Assembly (NCBI GenBank): GCA_900754075.1
Contig: CAAEBN010000066.1
Coordinates: 62,001-126,000, forward strand
Direction of reading: 5' to 3'
DNA: 64,000 bases
Source: an uncultured Collinsella sp.
Lineage (GTDB): Bacteria > Actinomycetota > Coriobacteriia > Coriobacteriales > Coriobacteriaceae
Part shown: positions 1-7,834 of the stretch, in pieces
Layout of the letters: every line of letters starts with the position of its first letter
Numbering within the stretch: position 1 is the stretch's first letter
Made by a program: the position numbers and the translations under genes
Notes under the pieces: model-generated
Seen by the model: the letters and a program-made list of their open reading frames with translations, nothing else
What the model was told of the DNA's origin: nothing
The model's database searches: none

Positions 1-402
1 CACGGTCTGGTCGCTACTTCCTACGACACCTCCATGGGCTATCGTCACGGACCTAAGTCCTTCGTCGACGATAAGACGCTCGTCTTCGTGTTCGTCAACA
101 ACGACGCCTACACCCGTCAGTACGACATCGACATCCTCAACGAGATCGGTGGCGACGAGATCGCTCAGCACACCATCGCCGTTCAGCAGGAAGGTGCCAC
201 CGTCTACGAGGGTGAGTCCTTCACCTTTAAGGGCTACGAGGCACTTCCCGAGGGCTACCTTGCACTGCCGTTCGTGATGTTTGCTCAGGCTATCAGCCTG
301 CTCAACTCCGTGCGCGTGGGCAACACGCCCGATACGCCGAGCCCCACCGGCACGGTCAACCGCGTGGTTAAGGGCGTGACGATTCACCCCTTCACCGCTT
401 AA
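1..402 (+). CDS. agaS: SIS-domain sugar-phosphate isomerase/deaminase, AgaS-like (3' part)
   Basis: The reading frame is open from base 1, so the gene begins outside the window and about 133 C-terminal residues are seen. The segment 'STSMGYRHGPKSFVDD'-like (here DTSMGYRHGPKSF) is the typical SIS-domain sugar-phosphate binding stretch of AgaS/tagatose-6-phosphate ketose-aldose isomerases. AgaS proteins deaminate and isomerise galactosamine-6-phosphate to tagatose-6-phosphate in the cytoplasm. The next gene is an amino-sugar-6-phosphate deacetylase, the step that precedes AgaS in GalNAc use, and a tagatose-6-phosphate kinase lies 3 kb downstream, so the context supports this role. A GlmS-related isomerase domain is the main alternative. 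The substrate is inferred. Confidence 0.75.
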   Translation, partial: HGLVATSYDTSMGYRHGPKSFVDDKTLVFVFVNNDAYTRQYDIDILNEIGGDEIAQHTIAVQQEGATVYEGESFTFKGYEALPEGYLALPFVMFAQAISLLNSVRVGNTPDTPSPTGTVNRVVKGVTIHPFTA

Positions 403-420
403 TCGCGTCCCCCTGTAAGG

Positions 421-457
421 GCGCCCGTCCGCTCATAACGGCGGGCGGGCGCTTTTT
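421..457 (+). terminator. Rho-independent terminator after the agaS-like gene
   Basis: A 12-bp GC-rich stem (421-432 with 441-452, one G-U pair) is followed by five T. It lies 19 nt after the stop codon of the agaS-like gene and before the ribosome binding site of nagA, so it may attenuate rather than fully stop read-through. Confidence 0.8.
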
Positions 458-519
458 GTTTTACGTGAGCTGGGTATAAGCATCACCACAGTCAACTGCT
501 TTAGAAGCAAGGAGTGCAT

Positions 520-1689
520 ATGAGCACGTACGCAATTAAGGCTGACAAGTTCTTCTTGCCGGCAGGCCCGCAACTGGGCGGCTATCTTATGGTCGAGGAT
601 GGCGTCTTTGGCGCCTGGCAGGCCGACGAGCCCTCTTGCGAGATTAAGGACTACACGGGATCGTGGATCGCACCGGGTATGGTCGATACTCACATCCATG
701 GTTTCTACAACCACTCAACTACCGATAATGATCCCGAGGGCATCGATATCAGCTCGACCGAGCTTGCCCGTCGCGGTACCACCAGCTGGCTGCCCACGAC
801 GTTCACCGATGGCGTCGAGCAGATCAAGGACGCTTGCGCCGCCATCGCTCAGGCGGACGAGGGTCGCGGCCCCGACTTCTGCGGCGCTCGCATTCAGGGC
901 ATCTACCTGGAGGGCCCCTTCTTTACCATGAAGCACGTGGGCGCGCAGAACCCCGCTTATCTTATCGATCCCTCCGAGGAGGTCTTCGATCAGTGGCAGG
1001 AGGCTGCGGGTGGTCGCATCGTTAAGAGCGCCATGGCGGCCGAGCGCGACGGTGCCGCTGCTTATGCGGCTGCTCTGAACGCCAAGGGTGTGGTGACCAG
1101 CATCGGTCACTCCGACGCCACCTACGATGAGTGCATCGCCGCCATCAACGCCGGTGCCAGCTGCTTTACGCATACCTATAACGGCCAGCGCGGGCTGCAT
1201 CACCGTGAGCCCGGTGTCGTGGGCGCTGCCATGTCCACGCCCGAGACCTACGCCGAGATCATCTGTGACGGCAAGCACGTAAACCCTGCCGCCATCAAGG
1301 CACTGCTGCAGGCAAAGGGCTGGCAGCACACGGTGCTCATCACCGACTGCCTGGGTTGCGGCGGCATGCCCGAGGGCAGCTACACCAGTGGTGGCATGGA
1401 CGTCATCATGAAGGACAACCTGTGCTGGCTCGCTGACGGCAAGAGCATTGCCGGCTCGGTGCTCACGCTTGCCCAGGGCGTCAAGAACATCGTCGACTGG
1501 GGCATCGCCAGCGCCGATATCGCCATTCGCATGGCAACCGAGGTGCCGGCACGCTCCGCGCACATCGAGGATAAGTGCGGCAGCATCATGCCGGGTCGCG
1601 ACGCCGACTTTGTCGTGTTCGACCATGAGCTCACCCTCGTCGAGACGTATGTTGGCGGCCAGAGCGTCGGCAACGCCTTTACCGAGTAA
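520..1689 (+). CDS. nagA: N-acetylglucosamine/galactosamine-6-phosphate deacetylase
   Basis: A cytoplasmic amidohydrolase of about 389 residues, the usual NagA length, that removes acetate from N-acetylhexosamine-6-phosphate. Visible metal and active-site elements are the N-terminal DTHIHG motif, YLEGPFF with the metal-ligand Glu, IGHSDA, FTHTYNGQRGLHH and the catalytic Asp in ITDCLG. The ATG at 520 has AAGGAG five bases upstream; an in-frame GTG at 514 overlaps that site and is less likely. The AgaS-like gene just upstream suggests the physiological substrate may be GalNAc-6-P (AgaA role), which cannot be separated from GlcNAc-6-P by sequence alone. A diverged copy of its last 40 codons lies at 4431-4562. 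Confidence 0.9.
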   Translation: MSTYAIKADKFFLPAGPQLGGYLMVEDGVFGAWQADEPSCEIKDYTGSWIAPGMVDTHIHGFYNHSTTDNDPEGIDISSTELARRGTTSWLPTTFTDGVEQIKDACAAIAQADEGRGPDFCGARIQGIYLEGPFFTMKHVGAQNPAYLIDPSEEVFDQWQEAAGGRIVKSAMAAERDGAAAYAAALNAKGVVTSIGHSDATYDECIAAINAGASCFTHTYNGQRGLHHREPGVVGAAMSTPETYAEIICDGKHVNPAAIKALLQAKGWQHTVLITDCLGCGGMPEGSYTSGGMDVIMKDNLCWLADGKSIAGSVLTLAQGVKNIVDWGIASADIAIRMATEVPARSAHIEDKCGSIMPGRDADFVVFDHELTLVETYVGGQSVGNAFTE

Positions 1690-1695
1690 CGATAG

Positions 1696-1733
1696 AAAAA
1701 GACGGCGGGCCCGAATCTGCTCGGACCCGCCGT
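1696..1733 (-). terminator. Rho-independent terminator of the flavodoxin gene
   Basis: The stem 1702-1714 pairs with 1721-1733 (one mismatch), and the minus-strand transcript then runs into TTTTTC at 1700-1695. It lies between two convergent genes. The T-tract serves the minus-strand flavodoxin gene; the stem may also protect the nagA message end. Confidence 0.8.
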
Positions 1734-1764
1734 ATGGGTTAAACGCTCAAAAGCACCTTCACAG

Positions 1765-2349
1765 TTACAGCTTGTTAGCGATCTTCTTTGCCGTGCGCTT
1801 GACGCCGGCCACAAGACCTCCCGCAGGATGCTCCTTTTCGTAGGCTAGACGCTTCTCACGCTTGGCGTACTCTTCGACGATGATGTCGCCATACTCGTCT
1901 TCGATCTTGTCGAAGAAGTCGACGGCGCCCTTAATTTCCTCGGCGGTCGGGTGTCCCTTTTGGACACCGCCGGCGAGCTTGAACGGCCCCCACGTATCAA
2001 AACCGGGGCAGCCGTAGACACCCATAAAGATGGCCTGCTTCATGCGGCAGATGCCATCGATATCCTTGCCGTACCACTTGTTTTTGCCACCGTAGGTCAT
2101 AAGGCCAAACACCTTGTCCTGCGGCTGCAGCACGTTAGTGAGCACGCGTGCCATGTCCTTGTCGATCTCGGAGTAATAGATGCCCGTGGCGACACCGATC
2201 AGATGGTATTCGTGCAGGTTAGGGTACTCGTTTTTACCGAGCGCCTTGACGTCGAGGGTATCGATCTCGGGGTGTGCCTCGACGATGGCGTCCACGAGCT
2301 TTTTCGTATTGCCGTGATGGCGCGAGGCGTAGAGGATGATGGTTCGCAT
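1765..2349 (-). CDS. flavodoxin-family protein
   Basis: A 194-residue protein starting MRTIILYASRHHGNTKK, the phosphate-binding loop of flavodoxin-like FMN proteins. The region around residue 110 (YGGKNKWYGKDIDGI) is consistent with a flavin-contacting loop. The chosen start (2349) has AAAGG eight bases upstream; the open frame extends 53 codons further upstream but those residues look non-coding. The C-terminal 40 residues are rich in Lys and Arg and lie outside the core fold. It is transcribed against its neighbours, inside a segment that interrupts the amino-sugar genes. It probably carries electrons at low potential; its partner is unknown. Confidence 0.8.
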   Translation of the reverse strand: MRTIILYASRHHGNTKKLVDAIVEAHPEIDTLDVKALGKNEYPNLHEYHLIGVATGIYYSEIDKDMARVLTNVLQPQDKVFGLMTYGGKNKWYGKDIDGICRMKQAIFMGVYGCPGFDTWGPFKLAGGVQKGHPTAEEIKGAVDFFDKIEDEYGDIIVEEYAKREKRLAYEKEHPAGGLVAGVKRTAKKIANKL

Positions 2350-2507
2350 AAGAAGGCCTTTCAGCTGTAATTGCATCAATGTCTGTATGGTACCCCGTTG
2401 CATGGCTGGGATACCGGACGTATCGATGAACGTGCGGGTTTGTCCTTTAGTCAGGGCCGAGACGGGTTCTTGCGAGCAAAAAAAGCAGTTGTTCGAAAGG
2501 ATGGGCA

Positions 2508-3389
2508 ATGGAATACGCTCTCTCCAACGATTCGATTTCTATTAAGGTGTCCACGGCTGGCGGTTCGTTTACCTCGATTGAGGCTGGAGGCCGCGAGTAT
2601 CTGTGGCAGGGCGATCCCGCCGTGTGGTCCGGTCAGGCACCGATTTGCTTCCCGATTTGCGGAGGCTTGCGTGACAACAGCGCCATGACGTTTGCCGGGC
2701 ATCATGTAAAGCTCGCTCGCCACGGGTTTGCGCGCAAGCAGGAGTGGAAGCTGCTGAGCCAAAGCGCAAACGAGCTGGCGATGTGCCTGGCTTCGGAGGA
2801 TAACGCCGCGCTGCTGAGCGATTATCCGTACCCGTTTAAGATTGTCGCTCGTTATACGCTCGAGGATACCGCCGTTCGCGTCTCCTACGAGGTCACCAAC
2901 GAGGGAACCGAGGACATGCCGTTCTTTATCGGCGGTCATCCCGGCTTTAGGTGTCCGCTCGATGAGGGCGAGGCCTATACGGACTACGAGCTGCGCTTTG
3001 AGAAAGACGAGGCTGCGGAGCTCTGCACCGCCGTTCCCTCGACTGGATTGATTGACGTGACCAACCGCTCCAAGAACCCCATGGTGGGAAAGACGCTGCC
3101 CCTGTCGCACGAGCTCTTCGATTTTGCGGAGACCATCTTTGACGTGCTCGAGAGCCGCCAGGTCACGCTTTCTAAGAAGGGTGAGGACAAGGGCGTCCGC
3201 CTGAGCTTCGAGGGCTTCCCGTATCTCATTGTGTGGAGTAAGCCCGAGGGCGATTTTGTGGCGGTTGAGCCCTGGGGCGGCCTTTCGACCTGCTCCGATG
3301 AGGACGACGTGCTTGAGCATAAGCGCGGCTGCCTTGTCGCCAAGCCCAAGGAGACCATCGTCCGCTCGTTCACGATTGAGATTCTGTAA
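2508..3389 (+). CDS. lacX: aldose-1-epimerase family protein, LacX-like (copy 1)
   Basis: A 293-residue beta-sandwich sugar mutarotase-like protein. WQGDPAVWSGQAPICFPICG, RHGFARKQEW, GGHPGF and the late PEGDFVAVEPWGG are characteristic of the LacX branch found in lactococcal lac operons rather than of canonical GalM. Its exact substrate is not established in the family; an anomerase role on a hexose or hexose-phosphate is inferred. It lies 59 bases before lacC copy 1, and the same lacX-lacC order recurs at 25902-27772. The start is supported by GAAAGGATGGGCA just upstream. Confidence 0.85.
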   Translation: MEYALSNDSISIKVSTAGGSFTSIEAGGREYLWQGDPAVWSGQAPICFPICGGLRDNSAMTFAGHHVKLARHGFARKQEWKLLSQSANELAMCLASEDNAALLSDYPYPFKIVARYTLEDTAVRVSYEVTNEGTEDMPFFIGGHPGFRCPLDEGEAYTDYELRFEKDEAAELCTAVPSTGLIDVTNRSKNPMVGKTLPLSHELFDFAETIFDVLESRQVTLSKKGEDKGVRLSFEGFPYLIVWSKPEGDFVAVEPWGGLSTCSDEDDVLEHKRGCLVAKPKETIVRSFTIEIL

Positions 3390-3448
3390 TTCCGTTTTGT
3401 CGACTCGTATCGCGAGGCATAAGGAGCCTGCGAGATAAGGAGCTAAAA

Positions 3449-4384
3449 ATGATCCTCACCGTTACGATGAACCCGTCTGTCGATACGCGCTATCAGCTCG
3501 ATGAGCTCATTATCGACGACGTCAACCGTGTGACGCCCGAAAAGACCGCCGGCGGCAAGGGCCTCAACGTGGCCCGTGTGCTGGGTCAGCTGGGCGATGA
3601 CGTTGTGGCAACCGGTCTGCTCGGCGGCCACATGGGCGCCTACATGGCTGAGCTCATGGACGCCAACGGTATTAACAACGACTTTGTGCCCATCAAAGGC
3701 GAGACTCGAATTTGCCTCAACATTCTCCACGCCGGCAACCAGACCGAGCTGCTCGAGAGCGGCCCGACAATTGCCCCCGAGGAGCTCGATGCCTTTACCG
3801 CCAAGTTTACCGAGCTTGCGAGCAAGGCCGCTGTCGTTACCATCTCGGGTTCGCTGCCCCGCGGTGTCGAGGCAGACTACTATGCCAAGATCACGGGCAT
3901 TGCCGAGAACGCCGGCGCCAAGGTGCTGCTCGATACCTCGGGCGCTTCGCTCGAGGCCGCCCTTAAGTCCGAAATTAAGCCCGAGCTGGTCAAGCCTAAC
4001 CTGACCGAGATCAACGGCCTTCTGGGCACGAGCTTTACCACCGACGATGTGGACGAGCTCCGTGCCGCGCTCGCCTCTGACGCCCGTTTCTCCGATATCC
4101 CCTGGGTCGTCGTATCCATGGGCGCTGCCGGCTCCGTTGGCTTCCACAATGGCCGTGCGTTCCGCGCAAAGACGCCCGATATCCCTGCCGTTAACGCCAC
4201 GGGCTCGGGCGATTCGACCATTGCCGGCTTCGCGCATGCCATCGCTGCTGGCGCAGACGACGAGACGGTGCTGCGTACCGCCAACACTTGCGGCAAGCTC
4301 AACGCCATGGATCCTATGACCGGCCATCTGGTCATGGACCGTTGGGACGAGGTCTACAACGGCGTTGTCGTGACCGAGCTGTAA
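3449..4384 (+). CDS. lacC: tagatose-6-phosphate kinase / PfkB-family kinase (copy 1)
   Basis: A 311-residue PfkB-family kinase that phosphorylates tagatose-6-phosphate to tagatose-1,6-bisphosphate. Signature 1 (GGKGLNVARVLGQLG) and signature 2 (VNATGSGDSTIAGF, with the catalytic Asp of GSGD) are both intact, as is the N-terminal TVTMNPSVDTRY typical of LacC/FruK. 1-phosphofructokinase is the alternative, but the neighbouring LacX-like gene and LacA/LacB at 24.5 kb favour LacC. AAGGAG precedes the ATG. It is a close paralogue of the gene at 26837-27772, with most differences conservative. Confidence 0.85.
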   Translation: MILTVTMNPSVDTRYQLDELIIDDVNRVTPEKTAGGKGLNVARVLGQLGDDVVATGLLGGHMGAYMAELMDANGINNDFVPIKGETRICLNILHAGNQTELLESGPTIAPEELDAFTAKFTELASKAAVVTISGSLPRGVEADYYAKITGIAENAGAKVLLDTSGASLEAALKSEIKPELVKPNLTEINGLLGTSFTTDDVDELRAALASDARFSDIPWVVVSMGAAGSVGFHNGRAFRAKTPDIPAVNATGSGDSTIAGFAHAIAAGADDETVLRTANTCGKLNAMDPMTGHLVMDRWDEVYNGVVVTEL

Positions 4385-4430
4385 GAGGTTGTGCTGCGGC
4401 TCCGGCATCGGTCGTTTGCTTGTGGTTGGA

Positions 4431-4562
4431 GTCGACGACAAGTGCGGTAGCATTATGCCGGGGCGCGACGCCGACGTTGTCGTGTTCAATCCCGACCTTA
4501 CCCTGGTCGAGACGTATGTGGGCGGCAACAGCGTCGGCGGCGCGTTTGCCGAGAGCCGCTAA
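4431..4562 (+). pseudogene. 3' remnant of a nagA-type deacetylase gene
   Basis: Reading from 4434 gives a 42-codon stretch starting DDKCGSIMPGRDAD and containing TLVETYVGG, which matches the last 40 residues of the intact nagA (1565-1689) at about 32 of 40 positions. There is no start, no ribosome binding site and no upstream homology, so this is a gene tail without its body. It sits between lacC and the YhcH gene. It marks an old duplication or recombination junction: the original order was plausibly nagA followed by yhcH before the flavodoxin-lacX-lacC block came in. Confidence 0.85.
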
Positions 4563-4587
4563 AGAGACGATCCGAGAGGGGATTTAG

Positions 4588-5061
4588 ATGATTTACGGTG
4601 CACTGGGCGATATCGAGGAGTACCGCGGAATGCTCAAGGGCCTCGACGTGCTGATCGATTGGCTCGAGGAGAACGACCCGGCGCAGCTCGAGGTCGGCAG
4701 CCATCCGATTCTGGGCGACAAGGTCTTTGCGAACGTCATGGCTCCCACGACGCGTCCCGAGGCCGAGGCTCACTACGAGACGCATCAGCGCTATCACGAC
4801 CTGCAGATCGACATTGAGGGTCGCGAGGCCTTTAAGGTTGCCACGGGCAGTCTGACGCTGGTCCAGGAGTTTGACGAGAAGGACGACTACGATCTGGTCG
4901 ATTCCGACGCTTCGATCGCCGGCGATCTTGCTGACGACAAGTTTGCGCTGTTCGTTGCCGGCGAGCCTCACATGCCCACGCTCGAGTTCCCGGGCGATGG
5001 CGCGCAGCCGGTCAAGAAGATTTGCTTTAAGCTGCTTGCAGACGCTTACTGGGAGGAGTAG
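4588..5061 (+). CDS. YhcH/YjgK/YiaL family sugar anomerase
   Basis: A 157-residue single-domain protein of the YhcH/YjgK/YiaL (EbgC/NanQ) family. Conserved metal and active-site residues are visible in HYETHQRYHDLQ and GEPHMP. Family members such as NanQ speed anomerisation of sialic acids and related sugars. Placed next to amino-sugar and tagatose genes, it probably serves the same catabolic flow. GAGAGGGGA precedes the ATG. A strong terminator follows. Confidence 0.85.
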   Translation: MIYGALGDIEEYRGMLKGLDVLIDWLEENDPAQLEVGSHPILGDKVFANVMAPTTRPEAEAHYETHQRYHDLQIDIEGREAFKVATGSLTLVQEFDEKDDYDLVDSDASIAGDLADDKFALFVAGEPHMPTLEFPGDGAQPVKKICFKLLADAYWEE

Positions 5062-5121
5062 CGCTGCTCGGCTGAGCTGTTCGTCTGATGGCGTGATTCC
5101 CCTAGGGAAATCACACTAGGA

Positions 5122-5175
5122 CCCCGCTAAGCGTATTCCCCTAGGGGAATCACGCTTAGCGGGGTTTTGTTTTTG
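5122..5175 (+). terminator. long nested Rho-independent terminator
   Basis: A 13-bp stem (5122-5134 with 5152-5164) encloses a perfect 16-nt palindrome (5135-5150), and is followed by TTTTGTTTTTG. A shorter, related palindrome (attcccctagggaaat) lies just before it at about 5094-5110, suggesting local duplication of the loop sequence. Confidence 0.85.
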
Positions 5176-5235
5176 AGTAGGGGGGCTGATGCCGTTACGA
5201 TGCGTGGATTGGCGCATGCGCACTCAAAATCGGCA

Positions 5236-5260
5236 ACAAAAAAGCCGCCCGAAGGCGGCT
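5236..5260 (-). terminator. terminator of the tRNA-Thr gene
   Basis: The stem 5243-5249 with 5254-5260 (AGCCGCC/GGCGGCT) is followed on the minus strand by TTTTTTGTTG. It lies 12 bases past the tRNA 3' end. Confidence 0.85.
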
Positions 5261-5271
5261 ATCTTGTGCAA

Positions 5272-5347
5272 TGGAGCCAGCGACCGGGCTCGAACCGGTG
5301 ACCCCCGCTTTACGAGAGCGGTGCTCTACCAACTGAGCTACGCTGGC
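5272..5347 (-). tRNA. tRNA-Thr (anticodon CGT)
   Basis: Read on the minus strand, the 76-nt sequence folds into a full cloverleaf: acceptor GCCAGCG/CGCTGGC, D-arm GCTCAGTTGGTAGAGC, anticodon arm CCGCT-CTCGTAA-AGCGG with anticodon CGT, variable loop, T-arm CCGGTTCGAGCCCGG, discriminator T and an encoded CCA end. CGT decodes ACG threonine codons. Confidence 0.95.
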
Positions 5348-5386
5348 GGCCATGTGGTGACGCAACTGAGGCGTCAACGGCTGTCT

Positions 5387-5415
5387 ATGATACGGGACAT
5401 CGCGCATCCGCGCAA
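5387..5415 (-). promoter_or_regulatory. probable sigma-70 promoter of the tRNA-Thr gene
   Basis: On the minus strand TTGCGC (5415-5410) and TATCAT (5392-5387) are spaced by exactly 17 bases and lie about 40 bases upstream of the mature tRNA 5' end. Confidence 0.6.
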
Positions 5416-5504
5416 GGGTTCTGACGGCTTTTCTCACTTTAAATGCACTAATATTGGAGACGTGATGTCTCGCTCTTACGGGTCTCAAACAGAATGGGGC
5501 TGCC

Positions 5505-6017
5505 ATGGCTCAACCCAGGATTCTTCTTACACGTATCGATGACCGTTTCATTTACGGGCAAGACGTTGAGCTGTGGAACGAGGCTGTGGGTTCCAACCTT
5601 GCCTTAATCGTCAACGATGAGATCGCGGCGGATTCGCGCCAATGGGCACCCATGAGGGTAGCGGCGCCAGAAGGCGTTTGGACACGGTTTTTCTCGGTGC
5701 AAAGGACCATCGACATCATTCATACCGCAACGCCGCGCCAGTTGATTCTGATCATGGTGGCCTCACCCGCCGATGTACTCGCGCTGGTTAAGGGTGGTGT
5801 GCCGATCGCCAAGATCAGCATTGGCCATATGCAGACAGGGGAGGGCAAGCGCCCCATAACGCCCGCGGTTGCCGTAGATGATACGGACATCGCCGCCTTC
5901 AAAGAACTGCAAGAACTCGGCATAGAGCTAGAAGTCCGCTACCTCCCTAGTTCCAATCCCGACCCCATTCAACTAGTCGTTGGGGACACCCTTGGCACCT
6001 GGGGACGTTCCTTTTAA
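5505..6017 (+). CDS. orphan mannose-family PTS EIIB, active-site His replaced by Tyr
   Basis: A 170-residue protein matching the mannose/fructose/sorbose-family EIIB fold (ILLTRIDDRFIYGQD at the N-terminus; GHMQTGEGKRPITPAVAVDD in the middle). In this family the phosphorylated His lies in RIDxRLIHGQ; here the position is Tyr17, so phosphotransfer by the known mechanism is not expected. No EIIA, EIIC or EIID of this family lies in the window. The last dozen residues (VGDTLGTWGRSF) run beyond the family's usual end and are encoded by an R4 'ggggac' repeat, and the stop codon touches the inverted repeat of the IS element. It may be a regulatory or decaying copy. Confidence 0.8.
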   Translation: MAQPRILLTRIDDRFIYGQDVELWNEAVGSNLALIVNDEIAADSRQWAPMRVAAPEGVWTRFFSVQRTIDIIHTATPRQLILIMVASPADVLALVKGGVPIAKISIGHMQTGEGKRPITPAVAVDDTDIAAFKELQELGIELEVRYLPSSNPDPIQLVVGDTLGTWGRSF

Positions 6018-6031
6018 TATGAGCAGGACAT

Positions 6032-6334
6032 TGTCAAGAGGCAAAATCGGGCCTGGCCCCAACGATATGGGGTCAGGCCCTCTCCCTATATCAACCCGTC
6101 CGCGGCGACCTCGGCGTGTCTTACCGACGCTCGTCTTTGCAGTTTAATATCCGCCCGCGGCGATCTCTCGCTGGGCAATCCGTTGCTACGGCTGAGGCTT
6201 CTACGTCGAACCGACAGTCTGTGCACGCGTGTGGCGCCCTGGGCGCTCGCAGAAAAGGGACCTGAGGTTCGCCTCAACGGCTTCGGATCAAACCGCTTCC
6301 GGGGTGATCGGCTTATGTGCGGGGGACCGGCCCC
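6032..6334 (-). other. non-coding 3' arm of the IS, with strong stem-loop
   Basis: No credible coding sequence. A stem of 12 bp (6050-6061 with 6069-6080, gggcctggcccc/ggggtcaggccc, one G-U) lies next to the terminal repeat. In the IS1111 group this arm carries the bridge RNA that guides the recombinase (family knowledge); whether any such RNA survives here cannot be told from sequence alone. Confidence 0.4.
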
Positions 6335-6974
6335 CTACGCCTCCTCGGCCATGAGGCCGACCGCCCACACCCAGCAGGCGAGCTCGCGCGCCGTGGCCAC
6401 GTTCGCCTTGTTGCCGTGGACCCCGCGCGCGAGCAGGGCCTCGCGCCTCTCGACTGCCTCCGCACGCCCTTGGCGGCATGCCTCCGGGCGCCCCGGTCCG
6501 GGTCCTGGCCCCTGGCGAGGTCCTTCGGCCGAGCGGAGCACGTCAGGTAGTGCCACGCGGCCTCGACCAGAGCCTTCCTCAGGTGCTTGTTGCCGGCCTT
6601 GGTGATCGCGCCCCTGCGGTCGCTCTCCCCGCTGGAGTGCTCGGAGGGCGTCAGGCCGACCCACGCCGCGAACGAGCGGGCGTTCCTGAACCTGGAGAAC
6701 TTGCCGGCCTCGAACACGAGGTCATCTTCGAGACGGCGCCGACCACGCAGCCGACCCCCAGGCCGGTGAGCCTCTTCTGCAGGTCGAAGCCCGTGACCCC
6801 GGACTCGTACACGCACCTGGCCCCGGGGTCCACGGAACGGACCCACTCCGCGACGGCGCCGGCGTCGTAGCCGAAGGTCGCGGCACGTGCCTCCCCGGTC
6901 ATGACGTCGAGGGAGACGGCCTTTATCGAGCGGGCGTGGACGTCGAGGCCGATGAAGGTGGTAGTATCGAGCAT
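6335..6974 (-). pseudogene. IS110-family transposase, frameshifted and internally deleted
   Basis: The N-terminal DEDD-type domain is read from 6974 (MLDTTTFIGLDVHARSIKAV, then VYESGVTGFDLQ) up to VVGAVSKM. It then jumps directly to the C-terminal IS116/IS110/IS902 domain in another frame (RNARSFAAWVGLTPSEHSSG, ITKAGNKHLRKALVEAAWHY). The last part (GVHGNKANVATARELACWVW) is in a third frame. The middle segment that normally carries the second pair of catalytic Asp residues (TDRRDA region) is missing, about 150 codons. The gene cannot make an active recombinase. Confidence 0.88.
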
Positions 6975-7324
6975 GGGAGCCCCTTCCATGAATGCGGCGT
7001 GGCCGCCACGGCTGGATTAGACACTCACCATTGTCGGCCTGATCCGCGGTCTTTCATGCAGCAGGGGCTCTCAATGTTTTTATGTCCTGCTCATATCGAA
7101 TCTGCCGGGCGGCGAAAGAGCGCGCCCAACGACCAGCCGTTTAAGAGCGCCCCCGATACATAGTTGTCGGAACCTGGTCGTCTGTTGATAAAAAAGAAAC
7201 CGCTAACGGACAAAATGGCGCCTTTTGCGGATTAGTCGCTGTGCCGGAAAATAAATTGTCAGAACCAGGCGATAATTAAATTGCCGCGGCTGTCGTTACA
7301 TATGACACGTGACAGGAGGACATG

Positions 7325-7828
7325 ATGAAAAAAATGCCCAAGTTGTTGTTAGCAATGGTTGTCCTATTTTTCGCCACCGGATTTATTTTATTGCCCTCCG
7401 CAAATGCTTCTGAGTATTTGACGCCCGCCGACGCATGCTTCGATTTGAATGATGGGCCGAAACAAGAACGTACTATCGAGCTGCCAGATGGCTCTACAGG
7501 TGTTTTTGGGATAGAGAAAGAGCAAGCTGATGTTGCCCCGATTTGGGACGGCTACTACAACGCTACTGATGGGAATTGGAAGGTTTACTTCTATACTGGA
7601 GTGCTCGATGCTGAGTACTGGATATCAATCAAGAACTACAACATTACATCGTGGTGGGGCCATAAGGCATCTTCCGTTGGTGCTGCCTTATCGAATTTCA
7701 GTAAGAGTTTTTCTTCCAAACGAACAAAGTGGAGCTTTCTTTTTACCGGTGTAGGCGGTATGGCGTCTGCGACTTATACTCTTGGAGCTGAAATAAATGG
7801 CTCTCGACTGCATACATATCTAGCGTGA
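7325..7828 (+). CDS. small secreted protein, DUF5626-like
   Basis: A 167-residue protein with a clear Sec signal peptide (KKMPKLLLAMVVLFFATGFI, cleavage near ANA-SEY). The mature part starts with a short acidic segment followed by a beta-rich domain ending in SWWGHKASSVGAALSNFS and FLFTGVGGMASATYTLG. The layout recalls DUF5626-type small exported proteins; I am not certain of the family. AGGAGG lies five bases before the ATG at 7325 and only two before an ATG at 7322, so the inner start is preferred. A mini-gene for a membrane peptide follows after six bases. The pair sits just outside the IS element and its base use is less GC-rich than its neighbours, suggesting acquisition. Confidence 0.65.
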   Translation: MKKMPKLLLAMVVLFFATGFILLPSANASEYLTPADACFDLNDGPKQERTIELPDGSTGVFGIEKEQADVAPIWDGYYNATDGNWKVYFYTGVLDAEYWISIKNYNITSWWGHKASSVGAALSNFSKSFSSKRTKWSFLFTGVGGMASATYTLGAEINGSRLHTYLA

Positions 7829-7834
7829 TTCAAT

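Larger units (their letters stand above)
6017..7096 (-). mobile_element. IS110-family (IS1111-like) insertion sequence, degenerate
   Basis: A 1.08-kb element bounded by a perfect 15-bp inverted repeat (6017-6031 and 7082-7096, atatgagcaggacat). Short subterminal inverted repeats are typical of the IS1111 group of IS110. The transposase inside is broken and internally deleted. A 300-nt non-coding arm lies downstream of the transposase and only about 90 nt upstream, also consistent with IS1111. The left repeat starts at the last base of the EIIB stop codon, so insertion probably fixed the present 3' end of that gene. Complete members are longer, about 1.4-1.5 kb. Confidence 0.8.
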
